Assembly: GCF_000685015.1 (NCBI RefSeq) | Contig: NZ_BAYA01000002.1 | Coordinates: 1 to 64,000 of the forward strand | DNA: 64,000 nucleotides | Reading direction: 5' to 3' | Source of the DNA: Paraburkholderia bannensis NBRC 103871 | Lineage (GTDB): Bacteria; Pseudomonadota; Gammaproteobacteria; Burkholderiales; Burkholderiaceae | In this document: positions 25,130 to 35,334 of the stretch, piece after piece | How positions within the stretch are numbered: the stretch's first letter is position 1 | Layout: every line of letters begins with the position of its first letter | Program-made: the position numbers and the translations under genes | Notes under the pieces: model-generated | Told to the model about the DNA's origin: nothing | What the model saw: only the letters and a program-made list of their open reading frames with translations | Database searches by the model: none

Positions 25130-27526
25130 TTAATCAACCGCCTGCAGCTTCGCCACCGCCAGCGCGAGCCACTTTTCGCCGTGACGCTTGAAGCGCACCT
25201 GCGCCTTGGCGTCGGTGCCGCTGCCTTCGAGCGCCGTGATCTTGCCTTCGCCGAACTTGGTGTGGAACACGTCCTGGCCGACGCGGAAACCCGCTTCGGC
25301 GGCGCGCTGCTCATTGGCGAAATTCGGCAGCGGCGTCTTGTCGGCGACATAGGCGTCGCGCTCGCGCGAACCGCCGCCGCTCTTGCCGCCGCCACTTCCA
25401 CCATTGCCACCATTGCCGCCGCGCGAGAACCAGTCGCGGCCCCAACCGGCGTTGTCCGAGCGGCCGCCCCAACGCGCGCCCGCCTCGACCTTCGCCGTGA
25501 GCCACTTGAGCGACTCCTCCGGCAACTCGTCGAAGAAGCGCGAGCGCACGTTGTAGCGCGTCTGGCCGTGCAGCAGCCGACTCTGCGCGAACGAGATATA
25601 GAGCCGCTCCTTCGCGCGCGTGATCGCCACGTACATCAGGCGGCGCTCTTCTTCCAGGCCGTCGGCTTCCATCGCACTGTTCTCGTGCGGGAACAGGCCT
25701 TCTTCGAGACCGGTGATGAACACCGCCGAAAACTCCAACCCCTTCGCCGCGTGCACCGTCATCAGCTGCACGGCGTCCTGGCCCGCCTGCGCCTGGTTGT
25801 CGCCCGCTTCGAGCGACGCGTGCGAGAGGAAACCGGCGAGCGGCGTCATGACGTCGGGATTCTGCGCGGGATCGATGAGCGTGGGGGCGTCGAGCACTTC
25901 GATCTCGCCGTCCTGCGAAACGATTTCCGGCGCCTTCGACGCGCCCGGACGCAGCGGAATCGAGCGCGCCGGCGTATCCATGCCGTAGCCCTCTTCGCTC
26001 ACGAACGCCGTGGCCGCGGTCACGAGTTCCTGCAAGTTCTCCAGCCGGTCCTGGCCTTCGCGCTCGCCCTGATAGAACTCGGCGAGACCGCTCATGCGCA
26101 CCGTGTATTCGACGGTTTCCGGCAGGCTCATCTGCGCGGTTTCGGCGCGCATCTTCGCGACCAGATTGGCGAACGAGCCGAGCGTCGTGCCCGCCTTGCC
26201 CGTCACGTAGGGAATCGCCGCCGCCATCGAACAGTTGTAGAGGCGCGCCGCGTCTGCCAGCTGCTCGATCGAGCGCGCGCCGATGCCGCGCGCCGGGAAG
26301 TTCACCACGCGCGAGAACGCCGTATCGTCGTTCGGGTTGTCGATCAGGCGCAGATACGCGAGCGCGTGCTTGATTTCCTGACGCTCGAAGAAGCGCAGGC
26401 CGCCATACACCTTGTACGGAATGCCGCCGTTGACGAGCGTGTGCTCGATCGTGCGCGACTGCGCGTTGCTGCGATACAGAATGGCGATCTCGTGGCGCGC
26501 CAGGCCCTGCGCGATCAGCGCGCGGATTTCCTCGACGATGAAACCCGCTTCCTGCGAATCGGTCGCCGCCTCGTAGACGCGCACCGGTTCGCCGTGGCCC
26601 GCGTCGGTGCGCAGGTTCTTGCCCAGACGCCGCGAGTTATGCGAAATGAGGTGATTCGCGGTGTCCAGGATATGACCGTGCGAGCGGTAGTTCTGCTCCA
26701 GCTTGATCATGTGCTTCACGCGGAATTCGTTTTCGAAGTCGCGCATGTTGCCGACGTTCGCGCCGCGGAACGCATAGATCGACTGGTCGTCGTCGCCCAC
26801 CGCGAAGATCGCGTTGCCCGGGCCCGCCAGCAGCTTGAGCCACGCGTACTGGAGCTTGTTGGTGTCCTGGAACTCGTCCACGAGGATGTCGCGAAAGCGC
26901 GCCTGGTAGTGCGCGCGCAGCGGCGCGTTGTAGGCGAGCAGCTCATAGCAGCGCAGCAGCAGTTCGGCGAAATCGACCACGCCTTCGCGGTGGCACTGCT
27001 GGTCGTAGGCGTCGTAAAGCTCGACGAACTTGCGGTTGAAGTCGTCGGTCACGTCGACGTCCTTCGGACGCAGGCCCTGTTCCTTTGCGTTGTTGATGAA
27101 GTACTGGAGGTTCTTCGGCGGATATTTTTCGTCGTCGACGTTCAGGCCCTTCATCAGACGCTTGATCGCCGAAAGCTGGTCGGCGGTATCGAGAATCTGG
27201 AAGGTCTGCGGCAGGCCCGCGTCGCGGTAATGCGCGCGCAGCATGCGGTTGCACAGCCCGTGGAAGGTGCCGATCCACATGCCGCGCGTGTCGATGGGCA
27301 TCATCGCCTGAAGACGGGCGGTCATTTCGCGCGCGGCCTTGTTCGTGAAGGTCACGGCGAGAATCGTCATCGGCGAGGCGAGGCCCTGCTGGATCAGCCA
27401 CGCGATGCGCGTGATCAGCACGCGCGTCTTGCCGCTGCCGGCCCCGGCCAGAATGAGTGCCGGTTCGTTGGGCAACGTGACGGCGGCGTGTTGTTCGGGG
27501 TTCAGATTGGCGAGCAGTTCTGGCAT
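25130..27526 (-). CDS. uvrD: UvrD/PcrA-family ATP-dependent DNA helicase
   Basis: 798 residues, superfamily-1A 3'-5' helicase. Motifs in order: Q-motif LNPEQHAAV at residue 8, Walker A AGAGSGKT at 27-34, GTFHGLCNRMLR (motif Ib region), VDEFQDTN (Walker B) near 220, GDDDQSIYAFRGA (motif III), EQNYRS (motif IV), and VQLMTVHAAKGLEFSAVFITGLEEGLFPH (motifs V/Va) near 565. After the core comes a Gly/Asn/Ser-rich linker (about 690-720, encoded by short tandem repeats at 25375-25420) and a Tudor-like C-terminal domain (GQDVFHTKFGEGKITALEGSG) typical of UvrD/PcrA. It unwinds DNA in nucleotide-excision and mismatch repair. It is divergent from valS. Confidence 0.93.
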   Translation of the reverse strand: MPELLANLNPEQHAAVTLPNEPALILAGAGSGKTRVLITRIAWLIQQGLASPMTILAVTFTNKAAREMTARLQAMMPIDTRGMWIGTFHGLCNRMLRAHYRDAGLPQTFQILDTADQLSAIKRLMKGLNVDDEKYPPKNLQYFINNAKEQGLRPKDVDVTDDFNRKFVELYDAYDQQCHREGVVDFAELLLRCYELLAYNAPLRAHYQARFRDILVDEFQDTNKLQYAWLKLLAGPGNAIFAVGDDDQSIYAFRGANVGNMRDFENEFRVKHMIKLEQNYRSHGHILDTANHLISHNSRRLGKNLRTDAGHGEPVRVYEAATDSQEAGFIVEEIRALIAQGLARHEIAILYRSNAQSRTIEHTLVNGGIPYKVYGGLRFFERQEIKHALAYLRLIDNPNDDTAFSRVVNFPARGIGARSIEQLADAARLYNCSMAAAIPYVTGKAGTTLGSFANLVAKMRAETAQMSLPETVEYTVRMSGLAEFYQGEREGQDRLENLQELVTAATAFVSEEGYGMDTPARSIPLRPGASKAPEIVSQDGEIEVLDAPTLIDPAQNPDVMTPLAGFLSHASLEAGDNQAQAGQDAVQLMTVHAAKGLEFSAVFITGLEEGLFPHENSAMEADGLEEERRLMYVAITRAKERLYISFAQSRLLHGQTRYNVRSRFFDELPEESLKWLTAKVEAGARWGGRSDNAGWGRDWFSRGGNGGNGGSGGGKSGGGSRERDAYVADKTPLPNFANEQRAAEAGFRVGQDVFHTKFGEGKITALEGSGTDAKAQVRFKRHGEKWLALAVAKLQAVD

Positions 27527-27698
27527 GGGGCGGCGGGATCCAGCGGAATTCGGGGGCGTACTTCGGATTAGACCGTCATTATAAATGGCGATCGCGCCCG
27601 GGCCGGCAAGCCGTCATGCGGGCCGCCCGAGCGCCTGCGCAGCGCCCCCCAGGCGCCCCTATACCGGGCCGCGCGCCGCGACAGCCCTCGCTACCCCT

Positions 27699-27704
27699 TA
27701 TAAT
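27699..27704 (+). promoter_or_regulatory. -10 box of valS
   Basis: Perfect TATAAT 40 bp upstream of the valS ATG in the 217-bp uvrD/valS divergent region. The -35 is weak. Confidence 0.5.
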
Positions 27705-27743
27705 CGATCGTTTTACGCATCCTTTTTTCGGCAGATTCCACCC

Positions 27744-30611
27744 ATGAGCGACAGCACGCTAGCGAAAAGCTTCGAGCCCCAGACCATCGAGGCCCACTGG
27801 GGCCCGGAATGGGAGCGTCGAGGCTACGCCGCCGCGACCTTCGAGCCCGGCCGCAAGAACTTCTCGATCCAGTTGCCGCCGCCCAACGTCACCGGCACGC
27901 TGCACATGGGGCACGCGTTCAACCAGACGATCATGGACGGCCTCACGCGCTATCACCGCATGCTCGGCGAGAACACGCTGTGGGTGCCCGGCACCGACCA
28001 CGCGGGCATCGCCACGCAGATCGTCGTGGAGCGCCAGCTCGACGCGCAGAAGGTGTCGCGCCATGACCTCGGCCGCGAAAAGTTCGTCGAACGCGTGTGG
28101 GAATGGAAGCAGCAGTCGGGCTCGACCATCACGGGCCAGGTGCGCCGTCTGGGTGCGTCGATCGACTGGTCGCGCGAGTACTTCACGATGGACGACAAGA
28201 TGTCGACCGCCGTGCGCGACGTGTTCGTGCGCCTTTACGAACAGGGCCTGATCTACCGCGGCAAGCGCCTCGTGAACTGGGATCCGGTGCTGGGCACCGC
28301 CGTCTCCGACCTCGAAGTCGCGAGCGAAGAAGAAGCCGGCAGCCTCTGGCACCTGCGCTACCCGCTCGCGGACGGCTCGGGCCACCTGACGGTGGCGACC
28401 ACGCGTCCCGAAACCATGCTCGGCGACACGGCCGTGATGGTGCATCCGGAAGACGAGCGCTATGCGCACCTGATCGGCAAGATGGTCGCGCTGCCGCTGA
28501 CCGACCGCCAGATCCCCATCATCGCCGACGAATACGTCGACCGCGAGTTCGGCACGGGCGTCGTGAAGGTCACGCCCGCGCACGACTTCAACGACTACGC
28601 GGTGGGCCAGCGCCACGGCCTGCCGATGATCGAGATCCTGACGCTCGACGCGAAGATCAACGACAACGCGCCTGAAAAGTACCGCGGCCTCGACCGTTTC
28701 GAGGCGCGCAAGCAGGTGGTCGCCGATTTCGAGGCGCTGGGTCTGCTGGATTCGGTGCAGCCGCACAAGCTGATGGTGCCGCGCGGCGACCGCACGGGCG
28801 TCGTAATCGAGCCGATGCTGACCGACCAGTGGTTCGTGGCGATGAGCAAGCCGGCGCCGGAAGGCACCTTCAATCCGGGCAAGTCGATCACCGAAACCGC
28901 GCTCGACGTGGTGCGCAACGGCCAGATCAAGTTCGTGCCGGAAAACTGGAACACCACCTACAACCAGTGGCTGGAGAACATCCAGGACTGGTGCATCTCG
29001 CGTCAGCTCTGGTGGGGCCACCAGATCCCGGCGTGGTACGGCGAAAACGGCGAAATCTTCGTCGCGAAGACCGAAGAAGAAGCGCGTGCGAAAGCCGACG
29101 CCGCGGGCTACACCGGCGCACTCAAGCGCGACGAAGACGTGCTCGACACGTGGTTCTCGTCGGCGCTCGTGCCGTTCTCGTCGCTCGGCTGGCCTGCTCA
29201 AACGCCGGAACTGGAGGCGTTCCTGCCCTCTTCCGTGCTGGTGACGGGCTTCGACATCATTTTCTTCTGGGTGGCGCGCATGGTCATGATGACCACGCAC
29301 TTCACCGGCCAGGTGCCGTTCGAGACGGTCTACGTGCACGGTCTCGTGCGCGACGCCGAAGGCCAGAAGATGTCCAAGAGCAAGGGCAACACGCTCGACC
29401 CGATCGACATCGTCGACGGCATCGACCTGGAAACGCTGGTCGCCAAGCGCACCACGGGCCTCATGAACCCGAAGCAGGCCGCCACCATCGAGAAAAAGAC
29501 CCGCAAGGAATTCCCGGACGGCATCCCTGCCTTCGGCACCGATGCGCTGCGCTTCACGATGGCGTCGACGGCTACGCTCGGCCGCAACGTCAACTTCGAC
29601 CTCGCGCGCTGCGAAGGCTATCGCAACTTCTGCAACAAGCTCTGGAACGCCACGCGTTTCGTGCTGATGAACTGCGAAGGCCACGACTGCGGCTTCAGCA
29701 AGCCGGGTGACTGCCAGCCGGGCGATTGCGGCCCGGGCGGCTACACCGACTTCTCGCAGGCCGACCGCTGGATCGTGTCGCTGCTGCAGCGCGTGGAAGC
29801 CGACGTCGCCAAGGGTTTTGCCGACTATCGCTTCGACAATGTGGCCAATGCCATTTACAAGTTCGTCTGGGATGAATACTGTGACTGGTATCTGGAACTG
29901 GCGAAGGTACAGATCCAGACCGGCACGCCGGAGCAGCAACGCGCCACGCGCCGCACGCTGCTGCGCGTGCTGGAAACGGTTCTGCGCCTCGCGCATCCGG
30001 TGATCCCGTTCATCACCGAAGCGCTGTGGCAAAAGGTGGCGCCGCTGACCGACGCTTACCCGCAGGGCAAGACCGAGGGCGAAGCATCGATCATGGTGCA
30101 GCCGTACCCGGTCGCCGAACAGAAGAAGATCGACGAAGCCGCCGAACAGTGGGCCAACGACCTGAAGGCCGTGATCGACGCATGCCGCAACCTGCGCGGC
30201 GAGATGAACCTCTCGCCTGCAACGAAGGTGCCGCTGCTGGTCACGGGCAATGCAGAGCGCCTGGAATCGTTCGCGCCCTATGCAAAGGCGCTGGCGAAGC
30301 TCTCGGAAGTTCAGGTGATCGCCGACGAAGCGGCGCTCGACGCGGCCTCGGCAGGCGCGCCGGTTGCTATCGTAGGGACGGACAAGCTCGTGCTGAAGGT
30401 CGAAATCGACGTGGCAGCCGAGCGCGAACGCCTCTCGAAGGAAATCGCCCGACTGTCGAACGAAGTGACGAAGTGCAATGCAAAGCTGGGAAATGACAGT
30501 TTTGTAGCAAAAGCGCCGCCTGCTGTGGTTGAACAAGAGCAGAAACGACTGGCAGAATTCCAGGCAACGCTGGGCAAGCTGACTGCGCAACTCGCGCGGC
30601 TGCCTGCCTGA
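27744..30611 (+). CDS. valS: Valine-tRNA ligase
   Basis: 955 residues from ATG 27744 ([13 protein letters not shown]); the frame extends further upstream but only into the promoter region. It is a class I aminoacyl-tRNA synthetase charging tRNA-Val. The HIGH motif appears as [15 protein letters not shown] near residue 46, the editing (CP1) domain contains [13 protein letters not shown] near 228, and KMSKSKGN lies near 546. There is an anticodon-binding domain, then a C-terminal tRNA-binding coiled coil (about 885-955). The annotated length is normal for betaproteobacteria. galU follows on the same strand after 62 bp. Confidence 0.98.
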   Translation: MSDSTLAKSFEPQTIEAHWGPEWERRGYAAATFEPGRKNFSIQLPPPNVTGTLHMGHAFNQTIMDGLTRYHRMLGENTLWVPGTDHAGIATQIVVERQLDAQKVSRHDLGREKFVERVWEWKQQSGSTITGQVRRLGASIDWSREYFTMDDKMSTAVRDVFVRLYEQGLIYRGKRLVNWDPVLGTAVSDLEVASEEEAGSLWHLRYPLADGSGHLTVATTRPETMLGDTAVMVHPEDERYAHLIGKMVALPLTDRQIPIIADEYVDREFGTGVVKVTPAHDFNDYAVGQRHGLPMIEILTLDAKINDNAPEKYRGLDRFEARKQVVADFEALGLLDSVQPHKLMVPRGDRTGVVIEPMLTDQWFVAMSKPAPEGTFNPGKSITETALDVVRNGQIKFVPENWNTTYNQWLENIQDWCISRQLWWGHQIPAWYGENGEIFVAKTEEEARAKADAAGYTGALKRDEDVLDTWFSSALVPFSSLGWPAQTPELEAFLPSSVLVTGFDIIFFWVARMVMMTTHFTGQVPFETVYVHGLVRDAEGQKMSKSKGNTLDPIDIVDGIDLETLVAKRTTGLMNPKQAATIEKKTRKEFPDGIPAFGTDALRFTMASTATLGRNVNFDLARCEGYRNFCNKLWNATRFVLMNCEGHDCGFSKPGDCQPGDCGPGGYTDFSQADRWIVSLLQRVEADVAKGFADYRFDNVANAIYKFVWDEYCDWYLELAKVQIQTGTPEQQRATRRTLLRVLETVLRLAHPVIPFITEALWQKVAPLTDAYPQGKTEGEASIMVQPYPVAEQKKIDEAAEQWANDLKAVIDACRNLRGEMNLSPATKVPLLVTGNAERLESFAPYAKALAKLSEVQVIADEAALDAASAGAPVAIVGTDKLVLKVEIDVAAERERLSKEIARLSNEVTKCNAKLGNDSFVAKAPPAVVEQEQKRLAEFQATLGKLTAQLARLPA

Positions 30612-30673
30612 ATCGGCTAAGGTGAGGTCTGGCGGCGCGCGCGGCGCCGGACCCCAGGACCAGGACAACAGAC

Positions 30674-31555
30674 ATGCTAAAAGTTACTAAAGCGGTATTC
30701 CCGGTGGCGGGCCTCGGCACGCGCTTCCTTCCGGCAACGAAGGCCAGCCCGAAGGAAATGCTGCCGGTCGTCGACAAGCCGCTGATCCAGTACGCGGTTG
30801 AAGAGGCCGTCGCGGCAGGCATCACGGAGATGATTTTCGTGACCGGCCGCAGCAAGCGCGCGATCGAAGACCATTTCGACAAGTCCTATGAGATCGAGGC
30901 GGAGCTCGAAGCGCGCGGCAAGGCCAAGCTGCTTGAGCTGGTGCGTAGCATCAAGCCGAACAACGTGGACTGCTTCTACGTGCGCCAGCCGGAAGCGCTC
31001 GGTCTCGGCCACGCCGTCCTGTGCGCGGAAAAGCTGGTCGGCGACAACCCGTTCGCCGTCATCCTCGCGGACGACCTGCTGTACGGCACGCCGCCCGTGA
31101 TGAAGCAGATGGTCGAAGTGTTCGACCACTACCACAGCTCGGTGCTGGGCGTGGAAGAGATCCCCCCCTCGGAAACGCGCTCGTACGGCATCGTCGACGG
31201 CAAGGAGTGGGAAGACTCAATCGTCAAGCTGTCGGGCATCGTCGAAAAGCCGGCGCCCGAAGTCGCGCCGTCGAACCTGGGCGTGGTCGGCCGTTACGTG
31301 CTCAAGCCGCGTATTTTCGACCACCTGCGCGCGCTCAAGCCGGGCGCGGGCGGCGAACTGCAGCTCACGGATGCGATCCAGTCGCTGCTCGCCGACGAAC
31401 AGGTGCTCGCGTACAAGTATCACGGTACGCGTTTCGACTGCGGCAGCAAGCTCGGCTACCTGAAAGCGACCGTGGAATTCGCGCTGCGTCACCCGGAAGT
31501 CGCCGCAGACTTCGAGGAATACCTGCGCACGCGCAACCCGGTGCTGGAAGGCTAA
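30674..31555 (+). CDS. galU: UTP-glucose-1-phosphate uridylyltransferase
   Basis: 293 residues. It forms UDP-glucose for lipopolysaccharide, exopolysaccharide and trehalose or glucan synthesis. Seen: the nucleotide-binding loop [28 protein letters not shown] at residues 9-36, [20 protein letters not shown] near 40, GLGHAVLCA near 110, ADDLL near 132, and [18 protein letters not shown] near 250. A strong bidirectional-looking terminator follows the stop codon. Confidence 0.97.
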   Translation: MLKVTKAVFPVAGLGTRFLPATKASPKEMLPVVDKPLIQYAVEEAVAAGITEMIFVTGRSKRAIEDHFDKSYEIEAELEARGKAKLLELVRSIKPNNVDCFYVRQPEALGLGHAVLCAEKLVGDNPFAVILADDLLYGTPPVMKQMVEVFDHYHSSVLGVEEIPPSETRSYGIVDGKEWEDSIVKLSGIVEKPAPEVAPSNLGVVGRYVLKPRIFDHLRALKPGAGGELQLTDAIQSLLADEQVLAYKYHGTRFDCGSKLGYLKATVEFALRHPEVAADFEEYLRTRNPVLEG

Positions 31556-31575
31556 GCTTTCCTTCCTGCGCCAAC

Positions 31576-31612
31576 AAAAAAGCCCGCGATCTTGCGATTG
31601 CGGGCTTTTTTT
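31576..31612. terminator. Terminator between galU and the convergent TusA-like gene
   Basis: GCCCGC / GCGGGC stem flanked by AAAAAA on the left and TTTTTTT on the right, so it can end transcription from either side. Confidence 0.92.
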
Positions 31613-31639
31613 ATGCCTGAAACACGGCATTGGAGCGCT

Positions 31640-31873
31640 TTAGCGGCGGCGCATCAAAAACACGAACGTCTTGTCCTGCTGCGTGCTTTCGACGATCTCG
31701 TTGCCGGTCTGCTTCGCAAACGCGGCGAAATCGCGCTGCGAGCCGGGATCGGTGGCGAGAACCTTGAGAATCTGGCCGCTTTCCATGTCGGCCAGCGCCT
31801 TCTTGGCGCGCAGGATCGGCAGCGGGCAGTTCAGCCCGCGCGCATCCACTTCCTTGTGAACCTGAATCTGCAT
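31640..31873 (-). CDS. TusA/SirA-like sulfur-carrier protein
   Basis: 77 residues, the size of TusA. The family CPxP motif is present as RGLNCPLPILRAKKAL near residues 13-27, with the sulfur-carrying Cys16; a GQILKVLATDPGSQRDFAAFAKQTG block and a C-terminal beta-strand complete the two-layer fold. TusA proteins relay persulfide sulfur from cysteine desulfurase to tRNA thiolation, molybdopterin synthesis or sulfur oxidation. No partner gene is linked here, so its specific pathway is open. Confidence 0.93.
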   Translation of the reverse strand: MQIQVHKEVDARGLNCPLPILRAKKALADMESGQILKVLATDPGSQRDFAAFAKQTGNEIVESTQQDKTFVFLMRRR

Positions 31874-32027
31874 CGGGGTTGGATCCTTCGGTGGCGCGCC
31901 GTGACGTGCGGTTGAGTTCCGTCACGTTTGGTGGCGCTGTGCGTCTGCTCGGTGCGTCAGATAACTGCGATTTTACCGCAGCCGCACCATGCCACGCTCG
32001 GCTCGCCGCCGAAACCCCGTGCAGGGC

Positions 32028-33083
32028 TCAAAGCGTGACCGCCTGACCAGTCTGCAGCGATTGCCGCAGCGCGTAGCCGATGCGCGTCGCCTCCAGCGCA
32101 TCCTCCAGGCTCGCGCCCTGCCCCGCGTCCGCCGCCGCGCCGTTCAGGCGCGCACGCACCGCCGCCACGAATGCCTGCGCCTCGATCAGGAAGGCTTCCT
32201 CGAAACGCTCGAAGAAGGTCGGCGTGCATTCGCTGCGCGCGCCATGCGCGTCGAAGATCTCCACGCGATTCGTGCGCGGCACCCGGCCGATGGCGAGCGC
32301 GCCCGCCGTGCCGATCACCTCGCTCGACGTGTCGTTGCCGTGCGCCATGGTGCGCGAGGCGTAGAACATGGCCAGCTTGCCGCCTTCGAACTCGCAGATC
32401 GCCACGCCGTTATCGACATCGCCGAATTCGCGCAGGCCCTCGTGCAGCGCGACCGCGCCAGCCGCGAAGACGCGCGTGGCGCGCGGCTTGCCGAGCAGCC
32501 AGCGCGCAACGTCGATATCGTGCACGGTGCAGTCGAGGAAAATGCCGCCCGAGGTCGGCGCGAACCGCACAAAGAAGCCATCGGGATCATTGAGGTCGCA
32601 GTTTTGCGAGCGCACCAGGAACGGCCGGCCGATCCTGCCTTCGCGCACTTTCTCGAAGGCGTCGTGATAGCTCGGGTCGAAACGGCGCATGAAGCCGATC
32701 GTCACCTGCTGGCCCGGAAAGCGGCGCGACTCTTCGACAACGCGCTCGCACTCGGCCACGTCGAGCGAAAGCGGTTTCTCGCAGAACACGTGCTTGCCCG
32801 CCTTCAGGGCCTCGACAATCTGTTGCGCGTGCAACGATGATGGCGTCACCAGCCAGACGGCGTCGATGGAATCGTCGGCGAGCAGTTGCGCGTAGTCGTT
32901 GTACAGATGCGTTTCGGGCAGCGCCGAACGCGCCCACGCCAGGTCGTCTTCCAGCGGGCTGCACGCCGCCGCGAGCGTGGCGCCCGGCACGCGGTACGCG
33001 AGATTCTGCGCATGGCGCCGCCCCAGCCGCCCGAGTCCCGCCACACCCACGCGCAATGGCCGGGCACGATCGCTTGATTGCAT
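32028..33083 (-). CDS. Gfo/Idh/MocA-family dehydrogenase, inositol-dehydrogenase-like
   Basis: 351 residues. The N-terminal Rossmann domain carries GVAGLGRLGRRHAQNL at about residues 12-27; VFCEKPLSLDV near 100 contains the EKP motif of the Gfo/Idh/MocA family. The C-terminal sheet domain has DCTVHDIDVARWLLG near 180, with the catalytic-type Asp/His pair. It is the distal gene of the RpiR-iolG operon (93 bp after iolG), so it probably acts on inositol, a stereoisomer (scyllo- or D-chiro-) or a glycosylated form. It differs clearly from IolG upstream and is unlikely to be a simple duplicate. Confidence 0.88.
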   Translation of the reverse strand: MQSSDRARPLRVGVAGLGRLGRRHAQNLAYRVPGATLAAACSPLEDDLAWARSALPETHLYNDYAQLLADDSIDAVWLVTPSSLHAQQIVEALKAGKHVFCEKPLSLDVAECERVVEESRRFPGQQVTIGFMRRFDPSYHDAFEKVREGRIGRPFLVRSQNCDLNDPDGFFVRFAPTSGGIFLDCTVHDIDVARWLLGKPRATRVFAAGAVALHEGLREFGDVDNGVAICEFEGGKLAMFYASRTMAHGNDTSSEVIGTAGALAIGRVPRTNRVEIFDAHGARSECTPTFFERFEEAFLIEAQAFVAAVRARLNGAAADAGQGASLEDALEATRIGYALRQSLQTGQAVTL

Positions 33084-33176
33084 GGTTCGTCTCCTTCCTG
33101 GTTCGCCAACGATCTTGATTCGGAATCCTGCCTATAAAAGCAGCGCCACTTCCCAGGAAGCGACGCTCTTCGCCTA

Positions 33177-34184
33177 TCAACCGCCCAGCTTCACCACGCG
33201 CCCTTCGCGCCACGACAACGCCGCGGCTTCAGCCAGTTCGAGCGCCTTCAGGCCATCGGCGACGCTCGTGCGCACCGGCACGCCCTGCGTCACCGCTTCG
33301 TAAAAGTGCGCCATTTCGCGCGCATAGGCCGCGCGATAACGTTCGAGAAAGAACGCTTCCGGCACGTCCTGCGCCACCGACGTCTTCGACCACGCCACCA
33401 CTTCGGTCGGCTTCATGTTGCCGGCCTGCAGCATGCCTTCGCTGCCGAGAATCTCGAAGCGCTGGTCATAGCCATACGCCGCGCGCCGCGCCGTGTTGAT
33501 CTGGCAAAGACGGCCGCGCTTCGTGCGGATCGTCACAGCCGTCGAATCGATATCGCCCGCATCGGCGATCGCCGGATCGGACAGGCAACTGCCCGTCGCG
33601 TGCACGCTGTCGGCTTCGTCGTCCAGGATCCAGCGGAAGATGTCGAAGTCGTGAATCAGCATGTCCTTGAAGATGCCGCCGGAATGCTTGATGTACTCGA
33701 CGGGCGGCGCGCCCGGATCGCGGCTCGTGACGATCAGCATTTCCGGCGTGCCGATTTCGCCCGCATCCAGACGCGTCTTGAGCGAGGCGAACGTCGGGTC
33801 GTAGCGGCGCTGAAAGCCGATCATCGCGACCACGCCCGCGCGCTCGACCGCTTCCGCGCATTCGCGCGCGCGTCCGATGGCGAGATCGACGGGCTTCTCG
33901 CAGAAGATATGCTTGCCCGCCGCCGCCGACTTCAAGATCAGTTCGGAATGCGTATCGGTTGACGAGCAGATCACCGTCGCGTCGATTTCCTTGTCGCCGA
34001 ATGCACTGTCGATGTCGCTCACCTGCGCGCCGTGTTGCGCGGCGAGCGCGGCGGCGGCCTCGCGGTTCACGTCGATCACGTACTTCAGACGCACGCCGGG
34101 CTGGCGCGCGAGATTCGCCGCATGAATGCGGCCAATGCGGCCCGCGCCGAAAACCGCGACGTTCAGCGTCTTTCCATCAGTCAT
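33177..34184 (-). CDS. iolG: Inositol 2-dehydrogenase
   Basis: 335 residues. It oxidises myo-inositol to 2-keto-myo-inositol (scyllo-inosose) with NAD+, the first catabolic step. Visible: the Rossmann motif VFGAGRIGRIHAANLA near residue 9, the NAD-ribose contact region, IFCEKPVDLAIG near 92 (EKP with the catalytic Lys), GFQRRYDPTF near 122, and GGIFKDMLIHDFDIFRWIL near 167, with the Asp and His of the active site. Its start overlaps the end of the RpiR regulator gene by 8 bp, indicating translational coupling. Confidence 0.93.
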   Translation of the reverse strand: MTDGKTLNVAVFGAGRIGRIHAANLARQPGVRLKYVIDVNREAAAALAAQHGAQVSDIDSAFGDKEIDATVICSSTDTHSELILKSAAAGKHIFCEKPVDLAIGRARECAEAVERAGVVAMIGFQRRYDPTFASLKTRLDAGEIGTPEMLIVTSRDPGAPPVEYIKHSGGIFKDMLIHDFDIFRWILDDEADSVHATGSCLSDPAIADAGDIDSTAVTIRTKRGRLCQINTARRAAYGYDQRFEILGSEGMLQAGNMKPTEVVAWSKTSVAQDVPEAFFLERYRAAYAREMAHFYEAVTQGVPVRTSVADGLKALELAEAAALSWREGRVVKLGG

Positions 34185-35067
34185 CGTATCCTCCAGGGTC
34201 GGTCGATTCTTCTACGTTGAGTTCGAGCCGGTACGCGAGCGCCACGAACAGCGCCTGGCACAGACAGAACGTGCTGGTCAGCGAGCGGAACGCAAACGCG
34301 CTCCCCTCCTTCACATAGAGTTGCGCATCGGCGTGACGCGCGAGTGGCGAAAGCTGGCTGTCGGTGATGACGAGCGTCTTCGCCTGGTGCTGCTGCGCCG
34401 CGCGCAGGCAGTACTGCGTCTCCTTGCCATAGGGCGCGAAGCTGATGGCGACCACCACGTCGCCCTTCCTCACGCTGCGGATCTGCTCGTGATACATGCC
34501 GCCCAGCCCCGAGATCAGATGCACGCGTTTGCGTGTGTGCTGCAGCGCATAGACGATGTAGCTCGCCACCGGAAACGAGCGGCGCACGCCGATCACATAG
34601 ATGTTGTCGGCGTGTTCGAGCATCTGCACGGCGGCGTCGAACTGCGCGTCGTCGAGGCCCGCCTCCAGCTCGTCCAGCCCGCTGCGGCACGCGCCGATGA
34701 ATTCGCGCGCCACCGTGCCGCCCAGTTCCGGGCTGGCCTCGCCGTCCTTGGCGTCGATCAACTGGCGGATGCGCTGCTGATAGCTCGTCGCCGATACGCC
34801 CTGCCCCGCATACGCCTGGCGGAACACCGCCTGCAAATCGGAGAAGCCCGAAAAGCCGAAGCGCTGCGCAAAGCGCACCACCGCCGAGGGATGCACGCCG
34901 CAACTCGCGGCGATGTCGCTGGTGCGATCCATCATCACGCTCGCGCGGTTCTGCTCGATATACGTCGCGATGCTTTTGAGCTGCCGCGGCAGCGCCTCGT
35001 ACTCGTGTGCGATGCGCTGCATCAATTCGTCCACGCCTGCTACAGCGTCGCTGGTTTCGTCCGCCAT
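34177..35067 (-). CDS. MurR/RpiR-family regulator of the inositol genes (IolR-type)
   Basis: 296 residues. An N-terminal helix-turn-helix of RpiR type lies at about residues 10-85 (ASCGVHPSAVVRFAQRFGFSGFSDLQ), and a SIS sugar-phosphate-binding domain at about 125-265 (NIYVIGVRRSFPVASYI, KGDVVVAISFAPYGKET). It leads the iolG operon and is divergent from the ABC-iolCDEB genes. In rhizobia an RpiR-type IolR represses inositol genes through GGAA-N6-TTCC sites; an exact match lies in the intergenic region here, so the same role is inferred, with a phosphorylated inositol intermediate as likely inducer. Confidence 0.9.
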   Translation of the reverse strand: MADETSDAVAGVDELMQRIAHEYEALPRQLKSIATYIEQNRASVMMDRTSDIAASCGVHPSAVVRFAQRFGFSGFSDLQAVFRQAYAGQGVSATSYQQRIRQLIDAKDGEASPELGGTVAREFIGACRSGLDELEAGLDDAQFDAAVQMLEHADNIYVIGVRRSFPVASYIVYALQHTRKRVHLISGLGGMYHEQIRSVRKGDVVVAISFAPYGKETQYCLRAAQQHQAKTLVITDSQLSPLARHADAQLYVKEGSAFAFRSLTSTFCLCQALFVALAYRLELNVEESTDPGGYDD

Positions 35068-35191
35068 GATCGTTTTCCTGCGCTTTTGCCACTTTTATCT
35101 TCGCCATTTGCCGCACTGCCGCAAACCCTTGCTGGGCGGGCGATCGGCGCCTGGCTAACGGAGCCGATTATAGGCAGCGCCCGCCCGGAAT

Positions 35192-35205
35192 GGAACAGAT
35201 TTTCC
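35192..35205. promoter_or_regulatory. GGAA-N6-TTCC palindrome, probable IolR operator
   Basis: GGAACAGATTTTCC, extended by a flanking symmetric AT/AT pair to a 6-6-6 inverted repeat (ATGGAA...TTCCAT). It matches the motif known for RpiR-type IolR in Sinorhizobium and lies midway in the divergent rpiR/ABC region, able to affect both promoters. Confidence 0.6.
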
Positions 35206-35213
35206 ATTTTTAT

Positions 35214-35236
35214 TTGCAATGAAATTTCTGTTGCAA
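35214..35236. promoter_or_regulatory. TTGCAA boxes flanking GAAATTTC, second operator-like element
   Basis: Two TTGCAA hexamers (35214-35219, 35231-35236) flank the palindrome GAAATTTC (35221-35228). It is AT-rich inside GC-rich DNA, 8 bp after the GGAA-N6-TTCC element. It may be a second regulator site or part of the promoter. Confidence 0.4.
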
Positions 35237-35334
35237 GCCTTCGGACGATCGCCTAATCTTGTCGGTGAGCGCCGGAGAATTCGCTCGCGGGGCTCACCCC
35301 AAAAACGAACGACAGACCGAGAAAGGTGGAGACA

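Noticed and set aside
25375-25420. Short tandem repeats in uvrD as a CRISPR-like or regulatory repeat
   Set aside because: They simply encode a Gly/Asn-rich flexible linker between the helicase core and the C-terminal Tudor-like domain.
27759-30668. 969-codon minus-strand open frame over valS
   Set aside because: Antisense shadow; no family features, and valS is unambiguous on the plus strand.
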